A DNA stretch of 64,000 nucleotides from Dipylidium caninum (GCA_017562135.1 QEYB01001456.1:186001-250000); one strand, 5' to 3'; positions 35,601 through 48,800 are shown, counted from the first letter of the stretch. Translations and numbers: made by a program. Notes: a model not told the origin generated them from the letters alone.

Positions 35601-38600
35601 GGAAGTTATGTTCAAATGCCTCGTCCGATGGCTTGAAGGTTGGTAGCCTCTGGAACTCAACATGAGCAGCGTCCAATCCATCCTCACCGTACCGCAATTG
35701 AATAAGTTGATTTATCTGATTACGCACTGTGCCGTCATACTTGACCATCACAGATTCCATGGCTTTGATCAGACGGCGTTGTATGTAACCAGTTTCGGCG
35801 GTCTTGACAGCTGTATCAATCAAACCCTCACGTCCACCCATTGCGTGGAAGAAAAATTCAGTTGGTGTAAGACCTGCTAGGTAAGAATTCTCGACAAAGC
35901 CTCTCGATTCAGGTCCATAGTCGTCTTGAATAAAGTGCGGAAGAGTGCGATGCCTGAAGCCGAAAGGTATTCGTTTGCCCTCTACGTTCTGCTGACCAAC
36001 ACAAGCGATAACTTGAGAGATGTTAATCCTTGAACCCTTCGAACCAGCAACAACCATTATGTTGAAATTATTGTATTTGGAGAGCGACTTTTGCGCACAA
36101 CTTCCGGTCTTATCCCGAGCCTCATTAAGAATCTTATTGACGTGATTTTCGAAAGTTTGTCGCAATGTATTACCGGGTAAAGGCTGAAAGTCATAATTGT
36201 GGGCCTGATCTATGATATCAAACACAGCATCCTTGGCCTTTGTAATCGTCTCTCCGATTTGCCTGCGGGTTGCCTGATCATAAAGAGTATCTGCGATACC
36301 GATCGTGTGACCCTCGATCAACAACCAGTTATTTATTACGGTCTGTATGTTGTTGAAAAACATTCCCACCACTTCAAAGCTGTTCTCCAAGGCCACTAAA
36401 TGAATGAGAGAACCTGAAGCCGAACCGAGTGTCTTTTTGCAAAGAATCCCAGCCACAAGATCACCATCATCAATTAAGACCTTTGTGTCACCTGGAGAAA
36501 TCCAACGATACGGTCCGTCGTCTTCACCTTCTGGGTGAGTACTATGAGTACGAATACAATTTATCCGACGAGGTATAATCAAACTGAAAAGCTGTTTACC
36601 AGTCCACAATCGTTGCGGCTTGTAAATGGCTGGTTTGGGCATGCGACCGTTCCAGGTTGGAAGATACATTAAAAGATTCATCATTTCAGCCCGACTGATA
36701 AAAACATCACGTTGGGTCATTTTGTAAGCTGCGGTAAGAGTATCTTGGACAATACTCATGACGGGTTTATTAGCCTGGGGCGTTATAACAAGTCTAGGAA
36801 CTCGAGCAAGCTGGCTAATTTCGGCCTTAGTTTCCACGGATTGAGGCAAATGAAGGTTCATCTCATCACCGTCAAAATCGGCATTGTATGGCGAAGTGAC
36901 AGATAAATTCAGACGGAATGTTGACCAAGGCAATACGCGCACTCTATGGCACATCATAGACATCTTGTGTAAAGTGGGCTGACGATTAAAAATGACAAAA
37001 TCATCGTTCAACATGTGACGCTCCACTATGTATCCAACTTGGAGAGTCAAATCAGCTACCTTTGGATGATATCGAAGATCGATTCTATCTCCATTCTCTC
37101 TAACGATAAATTTGGCGCCAGGATACATGGTACCATTCTGAACCAATTTCTGAAGGAATTCAATGTTAGATTGTGTAACACGCTCTGGGTAAGTGAGGTT
37201 CTGGGCAATCGTTCGAGGAACTCCAACTTGATCAAGACACAAATTTGGGTCGGCAGTAATAACGGTTCTAGCAGAGAAATCAACACGTTTGCCCATCAAG
37301 TTTCCTCTGATACGGCCAGCTTTACCTTTCAGGCGCTGTTTGATCGATTTGAGAGGTCGTCCGGACTTTTGGATGGCTTTAGGTAAACCAGGAATGTCAT
37401 TATCTACCAAAGTTGCCACGTGATATTGCAAAATCCTCACATCTTCAGATAAAATGTGTGCCGCAGCTCCATTTTGTTCATCCCGACGCAGTTGATTATT
37501 GGCCTTAATTATATCAGCTAACTTATGGGTTAAGTCGTCCTGATTTCTTGCCGCGCCGTACATCACGATGGCTGGGCGAACTGCAAGAGGAGGAACAGGA
37601 AGGACGGTGCAAATCATCCAATCTGGGCGTGCATACTGTGGATTTAAACCAAGAGCTAGGCAATCTTCATCAGATATTCTTTTGAACACCTCCAGAACAC
37701 ATTCAGCTGTTAAACTTATTTTCTTCTCCTGAGATATTTCATTTTGAACTTTCCATTCTGCAGTCATTTCCAAACCAATTCGTCGGAAATTTGGTTGGTA
37801 TCGTCCACAACCAGTGCGCGTAGTCTAACGAGCTTATTGATTAAAAGATGAAGCAAAAAAGAATACAAGAAAAAGCATGCTTACCTTGGTCTCCAGTTTT
37901 ATATCCTGCTCTCCATTTGTTAATTCTTCAGGTGGGAGACAAGCAGCCCGAGATTTACATTCTTCATACATAAAAGCAAGACGGCGACGGGGATCACTCC
38001 TTGTTTTCCGCTGAATGTCAGCTATCCTCGGACCTTGAATATCCACAAGGAGTTTTGAACAGTAGAAACACACACACCGAAGTATTTTTAGTGTTTTTTT
38101 CAAAAAACCGATATGGAACACAGGTTTGGCGAGTTCTATATGAGCAAAGTGACCGGGACATGAAGCCGTATTCCCACTACACGTCTGGCAAATTGAGGCA
38201 CGATCAACACATCCTTGACGAGGGTCCATAAGACCCCCAAGTTTGGGTTTTCCACCGTCCATCGTCTCTGCATACTTGATTCCCCCATCGGGAACTACAG
38301 ACATTTGTTTCTATATAGTACACAAGACAGGAATAAGAGTAAATGATACGTAATTTATGGAGAACACATATCGAGTTTCTTCCGAGATTTTAATAGCAGT
38401 ATACACACAACAGGCCAAAAACGGAAGCAGAAAATCTGAGAAGAGCATTTACAGGCGCTCAAATGGAAAATTAAACCATCTTGCAAGATGGAGATAAGAA
38501 AGAAATTATAGGCTGGAAAAAGATAGTAAGCGTAAAATGGGTACTGTGAAGCGCAATCCATTTTCAGGAATGAGAAGGGGATCACATTATTAAACAAAAG

Positions 38601-38690
38601 CAAAAGTTCGTAGCTTACAATCTCATCAGGACTGAGAATGCCAAATTGGAGAACCTTAACATTTCTCTCTGGCACCAGCAAACCGTCCAT
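32650..38690 (-). CDS. POLR2A: DNA-directed RNA polymerase II subunit RPB1, with a degenerate, heptad-less C-terminal domain
   Basis: Minus-strand exons 38690-38619, 38310-37885 and 37824-32650, phase 0 throughout, coding 1890 residues (human has about 1970). It is the catalytic largest subunit of nuclear RNA polymerase II. Landmarks in order: [10 protein letters not shown] at the N-terminus, the clamp zinc site (CQTC...CPGHF), the rudder and lid region, the catalytic loop [16 protein letters not shown], the bridge helix ([16 protein letters not shown]) and the trigger loop ([17 protein letters not shown]). All are intact, and the 5.2 kb third exon has no frame error. From about 33780 downward the roughly 380-residue tail is Ser/Pro/Gly-rich, with scattered SP and about six YSP but no YSPTSPS heptad. 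The tail ends in [10 protein letters not shown]. Identity is certain. Confidence 0.97.
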
Positions 38691-39842
38691 GGGGAAATGT
38701 CCTACTTGTTATTAACTACAAGGGCGTGAGCTCATTTAAAACAAACTATACGCCCCCCTCCGGATGTGAGGATATTAATATCACAAGAATTAAGTTTTTG
38801 ATATCAAAAGATTTGGGTTTTTACTGAGCTATAGGCCATTCATCAAGAATGAATGCCGCTAAAAGAGGTATATATAGGAAAGAAGTCATATTGTGAGCCA
38901 ACCGAATCACGTGTTCATATTCAATAATTAATCTCCTATCGACTACAACTCTGAAATGTAATTGCTTGGCCCATTTATACCCAGACGAGTTATTACGTAT
39001 TTCAGTGGGACAAAGACCCCTCAGTGTGTGCTTAAGTGCCTATTTCCGGCCTAGGTTCTTTGCTATTTGGTTTTGCGAGTGCACAAACCCTTTTTTCCCT
39101 GCGTGTAGAGTATTTAGTCTTTACCTGGCCGATACTGGGCTATCAACCTGGGATACTTGTACTTAATGAATGCAACAGACAAAGTATCTTTATTTCTGTC
39201 GACGTACTGGCAAATGGGGAATGAGGGAATTACACGTTATAGGCGCTTGGTCACATAGGTAATTGCTACCAAATTATACCGCAAAAACCCACATCTTGCG
39301 CTACCGCAATTAAAAATGGTGCAATACATGACAAGAGACTTAAATGCGGCGCCTCCAGTTTATTGGCTTCAGTGTTGCGGAAAAATCTCTAATTTGTAAC
39401 AAACCCATACAAGATATTTTCGGTGCAACGACCCACTAAGGGCATCGATTTTGGAGGCTAATATACAAACCACCCACACCAAAAAGAACAAAAACTTCTG
39501 CCTACAGCTAGCCAAACCCAACATTAATACCCCGCCCTGTGAACTGAGCCCAATAGAGTGCCAAGTTGAAGATAGAGGAAATTGCCTAGACTCAATATTT
39601 CGAAAAATACAACCAGTTCTCTAGCTTGGCCCATTCATAAATAACGACCACATCAATGGCAAAGCGTATATTCAGTACGGCAAAATAGCAACGACGAATC
39701 GGACACTTAAAAGCCAGTCAAAATATACTACCTACTCATAAGACATACATTGAGGTAGAAATGTGTCACAGTCAAAGAATTGTAAAGGTCTCTCTGTGTT
39801 TGTTGGACTAAAGACATTCATTAAATCGCCGAATGAGAAGCT
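38691..39842. other. intergenic between RPB1 and the kinase gene; RPB1 promoter region
   Basis: About 1.15 kb, AT-rich. RPB1 transcription should begin close to 38700-38900 on the minus strand. I see no convincing TATA or CCAAT pair and no coding exon. Confidence 0.4.
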
Positions 39843-41052
39843 TCAAGAACGTTTCCCTGGCATTCTAGGAGACTTGTCGACATCAGATGCCAGGGGCAAA
39901 TTACCCACACTGACTCGTGACAAATCAGAAGCATAATTAGGGTGGACAAAATCAAAATCCGCAAAAAGCTTTTCCAGTCTTTCAGAGGTCAACTCAGCCC
40001 TTGCAAAAAGGCAAGCGCTCGGTCCAAACTTGCATATACGAGTGGCGCCAGGAGAATCGCAAGTAGGCCTTGGAATTCTTAACGAATGCAGGCATACATT
40101 CATCGAATGCAGCCTGTAAGAACACAGAATTGTTTGGATCGACAGAATTATTACGTGAAGAACATCTTAAGTGAGAAAGATAACGAGGCGGTTCAGTTCT
40201 GAGGGAAACGACATCGTCCCAATTGACGTATTTGTAAAATCGCAGTTTTTTGACTCCATAAATACAAGGGCGTTCCTTAGGGTTAAGTTTCAGGCATGCG
40301 TTAAAAAAAGCTCGAAGAGCCTTCGAAAGTTTGTGAAAGTTTTTGATTTTCCATTGACCCGCTTTTGCCCGTTCAATGTCTTTACTCAAATTGCCGGTGA
40401 CTCGTCGAACAGGACCAAAAACAATTTCTGCCATCAAAATGGCTAGGCCCCATATGTCAGCCTTGGTGGAAATTTCTACTTCGGCTGCCACCTCAGGGGC
40501 CATGAAGAGAGGAGTTCCACAAAAATCATCATGTCCGGGAGTACTCAAGTTATGAGTAATATCGTAGGACCGGTCAAAATCCGTGATAAGTACATGACCT
40601 GAATGAGAGATAAGTATATTTTCTGGCTTAAGATCCAGATGAACGATTTGCATATCATGAAGATGTTCCAGCCCACATATAACTTCAGAAGTGTAAAAAC
40701 GTGCATCACTCTCCTTGAGAGGGCCATATTGAGAGAGCAGATCAAATAGATCGAAGCCACTTCCTTTTTCGAGTATCAAAATTGGGAACCCATGTATCCG
40801 ATAGCTACAGAACAGTGTAGACAAAAAAGGCGACTGGCACGCCCGCGTAGCGAGGCGCACAAGGATGCGGTGTTCACGAAGTGCACAAATGACTGCTGAG
40901 GGAGTATGCAGGAAGATTCTTTTGAGTGCGTACGATTTGTTCTCGTTGTCCTCTTTCACAGGAACCGCCTCATATACCAGGGAGTAACGACCGCTCCCAA
41001 TGAATTGTTTCACATCAAATCGCACGAAAACAGTCTCGCGAGAGCACCCCAT
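39843..41052 (-). CDS. AGC-type serine/threonine kinase with HLD and DFD motifs (one frameshift near the C-terminus)
   Basis: Intronless. Starts at ATG 41052. Visible parts: glycine loop IGSGRYSLVYEA, beta-3 Lys in YALKRI, alpha-C Glu in REHRIL, catalytic loop HLDLKPEN (Arg of HRD is Leu), metal-binding DFD in ITDFDRS instead of DFG, activation-segment end FCGTPLFMAPEV, and the AGC C-tail sign VNWDDVVSLRTEPP. An AGC hydrophobic motif FADFDF, with Asp at the phospho-acceptor position, appears in the next frame. It joins if one base is removed from the A run 40005-40009; uncorrected the frame stops at 39994, corrected it runs to about 39843. DFD is typical of plant AGCVIII and fungal flippase-type AGC kinases and unusual in animals. 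All catalytic Lys, Glu and Asp residues are present, so activity is plausible. Substrate unknown; gene subfamily not assigned. Confidence 0.8.
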
Positions 41053-44000
41053 GCCTAGGCATCAAACGGCCACTATGTTCTGCCACGTTGCAGATAATTT
41101 GCGCTCGAGTCATAGTGGCTTTAACTTTTTTTGCACACTTAAACAATTTTCCGAAAATTTCGCATGTATTAACCTTCGCACACTTCCACTAACTCGTCTG
41201 TATCATCAATTTACCGGTCAGCTTTTTGTTTAAATTACAACAACTTAAGAAAGTTAACTTGCGAAATTTCCTTCTTCCTTAGTTATCTCTTACGAAATAT
41301 TTCTCGAGCTCAAGAAATTATTATGTCGTATAAGCGCTTATTTCCAACTTTAATTTCACATAATCGGAATACCCATGAAACAATTGCTGCAAGTCAGATG
41401 AGCCTTTTCTTAATTGGAAATATTATACAAACCGGAAAATTATTGAAACTGTAGGAATAAGAATTCCCTACTTGGTTTGGTCCTGGACCATACGCCGGAG
41501 CATCAAAGGAAAAGAAATCAAGGGAATCGGACACTAATTACATTGGAAGAGTTATCCAAAAATTATGTTATGTATTTCACCTATCACGTGGAAATGGTCA
41601 GAGTAATAAAATTTTGTCTCAGAGACGGTATTCTTCCTAATTCAATTTTATGCACCACTTTGTTGTTTACAATCCTTAACGGCCTTACCCAAGGATCAGC
41701 CCTCTGTCGATTTCACTTACGTCTCTACCTTTTCAGCTGCTGTTCTTCCCTTATTTATAATGTTTTTTTCTTATAGAAACGGTTAGCATAGTAGACAAAT
41801 GTGAGCAGTAATAGATGCCAAATGACAGTAAAGAAAATGTGTCTGCTTAGATAAAAACCCCACTAAGCCGAGAGGGGGACCAAAATTTCCTAACTTCGAA
41901 AATAATCCGCAAGATAAATACTTTGGCGGTGCACTGAGCACCTTATAAATTAGTCCTCTTATCTGTAGAGTGTAGTATTCAAGCAATTGCAGTCACAAAA
42001 CCATATTTTCCACAAGCTTGTAATTGAATAATCTTTAGACCCTTTGCCCGTTCTTTATTATGTTTATTCTATGAAGAAAAATAACAATAAACAATTTCCA
42101 AAGTTCACTTTGTTATTTACTGAACGTTTTCTCTTAACTGAACCATCAGGAACTAGTAAGTTACTCTTCTATCTTACCTGTTTAGTTTTTGTTGAGGCCA
42201 TTGAATTAGCAACCTCATCTTTCACCCTAACTTCTAAAGTAAGGTTACTTTTTCTTAGACCACATAACAGGCGTACTAACATTCGGGCAAAGTGGTTAAC
42301 CTTGTCGTTTTATATAAACTCGGCAGGGATATACATTTCATCTACCAATCAGTCTGTTACCTCTACCGGATAAGATAATTTACGTATCACTAGGAATAAG
42401 GCAAGATGAGAATTCGGGAGAATAGGTTGATGTCAACGACACCAACGATTACAAAAACTTTGATAGGCATTATTAACACACCCACAGCCCCTTCTAAAAG
42501 TGCCTTCGTCAGCCGAGCGCCTCATGACTCGAAAATTTCATCATATGAGATGACGGAGTGCATTTGTTTCGACACACCGGTGGTATCTTAACGTAGAAGA
42601 TTATTTTTTTTCCTGTTGAGAAGGCTGTGAGCATCACCATCGTAGGGCTTGGCTAGTAGAAGGAACAGATCGATGCCCTTGCATGAGGAATTGCTAGTTA
42701 GAGTTTCCACGTAGCATTCATAACTGTCGAGTAGTAACAAACACCTGCAATTTGAAAAACTTGAATTTACCTACTTCTTCAATTCACCTAAGCTAAATCA
42801 GAAGCTATCTGAAACACTCGAAGCTCTGATGCTCATTTTCTCTCTCCACCAATTAGCAGTCAATTTAAAGAGGAAATATGTTATTTTTTTTCGATTGCCA
42901 AAATTGGCTTTAAAATGGCTGATTTGTCTCATATCTGTCTTCGAGCACTTCCTACCGAAACTAGACCTAGCCATCAGAACCATTCATAATTATCCCAAGT
43001 TCATAAAAATGCACTCAGCAAGCGGTTGTACTCGCACAACTAGTCTACACACCCTAAATTCACATGTGCTCGACATCAACACTGACAGTCGGTGGAGCCC
43101 ACTCACGAGCACGAGAGGGTGTGATAACCCTTGAGGTGTGTCGATCCATGTCGAGACCTGATCACGAGCCTAGTTGTTGACGGATACTCCGTCTTATCCA
43201 CTTGAGATGATTACTCTCCTAAGCTAAATAAGCTAAAAACCAACACCTTATTTTAAGACATTTGACCATATCAAATTTTGGTGGTTTCGGGTATCATTCC
43301 CTAAAGGGTTGCACTCCTCTAAAACAAATGGCGCTTGACGGAGTTGCGTGAATGAAGTCTTGAGAAGTGTTGATGCAGATGCTTTAATTCTTACTTTAAC
43401 CACCTCGCAAACAAACTAGACCTTTGACGAGCAATAATTTGGTGGGCAAAATTGAATCATATCGCAAAGGAAGTCCGACAGCAAGGCAGTGCTTCATTCT
43501 CATATGTGTAAAAAGATTGGAAGCATACGAACAACATTCCACAAAGTGCTCAGCGTCGGCACTCCGAAAACGGCCTCCATAAATGGGCGTAAAGTCGTAA
43601 TCGGACTTAACTTGGTTCAAGTTTCATTTTTTTCTCCGAAAAACTAGAGGTTTCATTGCATGATTACAAATTTCAATTATTATTTGAAATTATATCAAAG
43701 GGGTTGTGTTATCAAAATATATGAATTTTAAGCCAAACTCTTACGATTTATGAAATAGTCAGGAAACATGTGGGTTGGAAAAACATCCACCCGGAATAAA
43801 TTGGTTTTGAATGAAATATAAGCATTTTGCACAAGTTTCCATGACATTCGATGTTCAGAAATGCCGAAGGAAAGAGGAAGACGATAAAATCATGGTTCTC
43901 GGACAGACGCGGTAGAAACATTCCTCCAACTACGTCATAAAGACTCTCGAAGAACATTTTCGGGCATCGTCAGTGACTACACACAATCCAATGCGAAAAT

Positions 44001-45194
44001 GATTTTGAAGTGAATATGGAAGGCGCTTCTATTGCGGCAGAATAGTCAGAGGGTGTTGTGCCATAAGAGGTGGCCTTATGAGGTGCATAAGGGACGGACC
44101 AAGTTAGAGTAAATAACGGAGCAGTGGGAGGTAATCCATTGTACTGGGAATACTGTCGAGATGGTGGGATGGGAGGGCATAAAAGGCATGGGAACAAGGT
44201 GACCGGCATGGATGAGGAGATAGAGCTGTTGATAGACGAACATAGCCATCATTGTTATGGGGGGAGTGTGTCTGCGTTGAAGGTAAACAATACCGCAGTA
44301 CGCTATAGAATGCAGACAGGCGTATGCAAAGAGGACATGAGTGCTACCGGACTTAAGGTTAAGAACAAGAGAACACCTTGTCAGACTACCACAATGGCTC
44401 ATGAGGCACGAGATTGTCCGTTAAGTGTTCTTCTTGTCAAAACGACAAATATCATTTTAGCTTCAGTCGATAAGGCCTGTCGGTAACGCGTCAAAATGTC
44501 ATAGAGACAAAAGTCGTATTATGAGACCCAAAATCACTTGCCAACGAAGAGCACAAGTCGGCCGTTTGCGTTTCATAAAGGCTCCCGAGATGCACTCAAC
44601 TAAAGTGTCGGGAGGCATCCTCTATAACTGAGTAGGGGCGCTGCACGCTAAGCGAGGCCATTACATCGTGGAGGTGGTAGTCGTTCCAAATGTGAACTTT
44701 TCGGTTCTTCCAGGGTATGTGTGTGTATGTGTGTGCCTCTGCAGTTTAGCTTACGTGCGGCACCAAATTTGAGTACGTCAAGCCCCTCTCCGCCTATAAG
44801 TTTGGCTTGTTTGCATATGACAATTGGCAGGATGTCGGCGATTTCGACGAGAAGGCAGATTCACCAACCCCCCACATGTGGAACGTCAGGGCGCGTACAC
44901 GTGCCCGCCCTGGAGAGGCACAAGTGCATCGGACCATACGTCACAGTACCTTTTTGGCCCGCCCCCCACTTCACTCTTACATTGCTCTTATTCCCCCCTC
45001 GCCCCCCCCGTTCATTCAACAGGAAGAACATGATCGCAATGCGACTGATACCGAGTTCTGGCCTTTTTAAAATACCCGCAATTGCATTGAATTACCAACA
45101 AGCCTCTAGCAAATGCACCCATTATAGGTGAAAAGGGGGAAGGAAGGATACTTTATTGAAAAAGAGCCAAAATGAAAGAATGAGGGGGAGAAAA
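41053..45194. other. gene-poor interval between the kinase and the universal stress protein
   Basis: Just over 4 kb, AT-rich on the left. Short frames occur on both strands without recognisable products. The most protein-like is minus strand 44209-43970 (IPPSRQYSQYNGLPPTAPLF), Pro/Tyr-rich, which could be a stray exon, but no splice partners are evident. Nothing else supported. Confidence 0.4.
45152..45157 (-). terminator. poly(A) signal for the universal stress protein gene
   Basis: TTTATT on the plus strand, AATAAA on the minus strand, 38 bases beyond the stop codon of the stress protein gene. Position and canonical sequence make it a good candidate. Confidence 0.6.
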
Positions 45195-45719
45195 TTACTC
45201 TTTTTCCGCTTGTTCGACCTCGGATACGAATGAGGCAGAACTCCGTTTGGCGGGCGGCACCACAAGAACGGGTATGCCGGAATGGTGAACAACATAGTGG
45301 CTGACGCTACCCAAGATAGTTCTTCTCGCTTTGCTCATTCCCCGACATGCGATTACAATGAGGTTGGCGAAGTACTCATCCGCCACACTGATTAGGAGGT
45401 GGCCCACGTTTGCGTCAGCTCGCAATGTCGCCTCATATATGAAGCTCGCCTTCTTGCACTTCTGCGCATACTTCTCGAGCACCCGCTTGCCCTCTTCAAC
45501 GCCCTCGTTCATGTAGGCGGAGACGTCGACGACGGCGTGTTCGATGGCTATCCCATGTGGAGGCGAGATGTAGCGCGGTGCGATAACATGAACGAGGATG
45601 AGTTTGTCCTCAGCCCTGTGTGCTCGTTTGAGGTACCAGTTGAAGGCTCTCTCGCAATGAGGACTATCGTCAACAGGGAGGATGATGATGCGAGTCGGAG
45701 CAGAAGAAGCAGAACTCAT
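45195..45719 (-). CDS. universal stress protein (UspA domain)
   Basis: Single exon of 174 codons from ATG 45719 to TAA 45195. One UspA domain fills the protein. It starts with RIIILPVDDSPHCERAFNWY (beta-1 and the ATP-site Asp), then LILVHVIAPRY, LRADANVGHLLISVADE, LIVIACRGMSK and the C-terminal LGSVSHYVVHHSGIPVLVV. The usual nucleotide-binding pattern G-x2-G-x9-G-S is here A-x2-G-x9-G-S: the first glycine is alanine. USPs are small cytosolic ATP-binding or regulatory proteins known from bacteria and plants and also expanded in cnidarians and flatworms; vertebrates lack them. Absence of introns is common for them. The nearby CCAAT elements and poly(A) signal support a complete compact gene. 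Confidence 0.92.
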   Translation of the reverse strand: MSSASSAPTRIIILPVDDSPHCERAFNWYLKRAHRAEDKLILVHVIAPRYISPPHGIAIEHAVVDVSAYMNEGVEEGKRVLEKYAQKCKKASFIYEATLRADANVGHLLISVADEYFANLIVIACRGMSKARRTILGSVSHYVVHHSGIPVLVVPPAKRSSASFVSEVEQAEKE

Positions 45720-45750
45720 GCTGTGAGAAATGTGGAATATAAGCGGTCCG

Positions 45751-45856
45751 TATATTTATTCTACCACAAATCACTGCACAAGTCAAGTATTTCAAGGTCA
45801 AGTAAAGGCGCTGCCAATGGGGCAGACAGCATGTAATCGCGAGAATATCCTATTGG
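45751..45856 (-). promoter_or_regulatory. candidate promoter of the universal stress protein gene
   Basis: On the minus strand, upstream of ATG 45719, an AATAAATATA element (45751-45760) lies about 35 bases before the start. CCAAT-type motifs follow at 45814-45818 and 45852-45856, in opposite orientations and about 38 bases apart. The layout resembles the SLC1 promoter but the match is weaker. Confidence 0.35.
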
Positions 45857-45860
45857 TTAA

Positions 45861-48800
45861 TGCCAAAAACTGCATTGTCGCAACCCAGTTGATAATCGGT
45901 TGCACTGTATCCAACCTATTTAGAGGGTAACGGAGTCATTCGAGCACTCCAATTGCCCTTTTATGTCCTCTGTATTAATCGCTAAATCGCCCATATAGTC
46001 ACGAGATTCAACACAAAACCAGCATCCTTCCGCCTAAGAGCTAAGAGCTAGCTGCGTCTGGTCTGCAAGACTCTGGCCCGGTTGAAAAAGTTGATAAACA
46101 GTTTCGGTGACCCACCGTGCAAAGTTTACCCCTTCCCAATGATGCACTTTATCCCGGCCCTGCAATGGTCAAAATGTCCCTGTGAGTCTACTTCCTGAAT
46201 GATACAAATTTTTCGCGAAAGACGTGAATTACCGAGAACAAGTGGCTAAACCAACTTTTAATTGTCTGCAAAAAGCGGGAACGTCAGGTGTCTGGGACGA
46301 GTAGTCATCCGCTTCGCCTCTTGCAATGGATGAGCAACAGCAGAGCACCATGAACGACTTACCAGAAAGTTTTCTCTGTCAAAGTGAGTAGTTCTCACGT
46401 CCCTCAAAGGTTCACGACGAGACCAGTGGCCTCCCCAAGGCCAAGGGGGCATGCGTTGACCTCAGCGGCGGCGAAGTGTGAGCGTGCGACGCACTCCTCA
46501 ACTGATCGAACAGCATTCCCCATCTCAACACCCACGTGAATAGGCGGATGAGGAGCGTGTCTCGGGATAGTCGGACAACTTGATTTTAAGCTGATGAATA
46601 AGAAACTGTAAGAGCACACGTGCCTGACTTAACACGGTTGAGGGAGAGGAAGTTCGCATTAGCCGTGGAGAGCGGAGTGGAGAGTGGAGTCACGAAAGCG
46701 CCGACAACGACACCCTCCGAACGACCGCTTAATGCGACTTTCACCGAGAGCAACCGAAGTTGGCGGGCTCCGAGGCCAAAAAGGCTCGAGTGCGTACGGC
46801 GCAAGTGGTGGCAAGGCGTCCATTCACCTACGCGTCTCAGGCTTATAATGGCAAGCGTCCTCACCAAATTTACAAGAATAATTTAAAAATATTTAGGTGC
46901 TACTGCTCAAAAAGCAGTGGTAATTTACTTTCTCCCCGGCTTTGTGGAAATTTCGCAGGGTTTATTGCATCAAAACGCACGGTTGCCGGAACACCGCAAA
47001 AGACACAAGAAGGACGTCTCAAAATGGAGGCGGGCGATCGCAGTGCCGGTCCTTCGGCAACCGGTGCAGGATAAGACTCGTTATTAATTACAAAACAGAT
47101 ACGTCGGCCCCGAGGTTTGTGTGTTTAGGCACAAAGTGAGAAGCAACTTTTGTTTTGGAAAAGGAATTGCTGTCGAAATATGGGAAGCGATGACGCTTCA
47201 TTTCGTCCGGGTTCGATTTTTGCTGAAGCCTATGCAACACCCACTTCGGCAACGTCCACGCCGTCCCCCATGTTATCTCGTAGTTGAACGAAGCTTCCAC
47301 TTTTCCATACACAAGAAGTGGTGCCGAAAACCACTATGTTGCTAAAGTTGAGTCGGTATGCTCACCACCTTTTCCTCTGAGGCCACTCTCAACGCGTCAA
47401 CGCAAAGGACAGGAGGAAAGAAGTACATTCTTAACCTATCCGCTAGTGTACGTGAATGTGGTCCAAAATAGGCCCATTAACGCCTTTACAGGGAGGAGTG
47501 CCTCTGTCAAGGCTCCTTCGAGTGGTGAAAGTCATCCTCACGCCGTACCTGACGGAAGCTAAATATGAAGTTCAAACTTAAACTGATGGACCGGAAAACC
47601 CCGGCCGTGGTCGCTTGTAGTTCCAAATGACTAAAATTTCTCAGGAAGTGTGGAGACTTCACAGAAATACCACAGAAATGATTTTTTGTCTCTATTACAG
47701 CGTGTCTGTACACGGAGAGTTGAGGAATTTAGGGAAGAGAGTGTTCACTCACCATCCTTACCAGATGATACAATCTCCCAAGCTGAGGTGGCGTAAATAG
47801 GGCATGACAGTATTGAATGGAAAGAAAGCATAATTGACCGCTAAGGGGTGTTTAGAAAAACACTTCAGACATGGGAGCCTTGCAAAAGGCGGCGCCGTTG
47901 ACGCGTTGGGAGAGGAATTCGAGCCCTCGTGGGTGGTTCATCGGGCTGCACAGGAGATTCTGTTAGCATTTCCAGTTGTTCTGCGTTTTGTCGCAGTTTT
48001 GTGTGGTGTGCTGAAACCCGTAGCTCTCGCGGTCTCTTCTTAGCACTGTCCGAAAAAGAGGAGCAAGTGACTACAGGGCTGCACAGCATCTTCTGTAATT
48101 CAGGCTGCACCGTCAGGCACTTTATCGGGCGGTTCACCTTGCTCCACAATATATTTTGCGCAATTTTAGTTGCTATATTCTTGCCTTTTCAAAACGCAAG
48201 TGAGACAACCTCGGTTGGAATGAGGTAGAAAACAATTTCAGGTGGCAAATACCTCAGTTAAATCCGATCTGCTCACATCTTCCCTCTAAGGGAAGGCATA
48301 CTCACTGAAATGATCTCGTTAACTGACAGTGATGGGTTTTTCTACGCACAACCTCGGCTTTAAATGTTTCCTACCTTTACTTAAAAAGTAGGTTGCATTT
48401 TGTTCTCTCTGCTCTCCCTGAACTGCGCCCTCTCCAAGGCAGCTGTTGGGCTCTCTCGCCTTCCCCCTGCTTTGACTTGGTGGCGACATTGCCGCCCGAT
48501 GTCGTCTAACTGTCAAAATATAATAGTAGCTGCAAAACAAGATACTTCCGGTTGTTACCTGATAATCATTGATCTGGAAGGCAGACCTTTTTTTGGTATG
48601 CCGGTTGTCCCATCGGTTGGAAATTTTCACTTATGACAAGTTTATAGACAACTCGTCAACAGATTCATAAGCGCAGTCACCGTAATATATCCTACGACTA
48701 CCTTAAAAGTGGTCCCAACATAAGTGGGAGCGGGAGTACCTCGGAATCATGGACCGTCTGGTCACCAACAAAAACAGGGATTCAAATTAACGCATTTTGA

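Noticed and set aside
42044..42373. 109-codon plus-strand hydrophobic frame
   Set aside because: AT-rich composition explains the Leu/Phe content; no start context, motif or splice sites of note.
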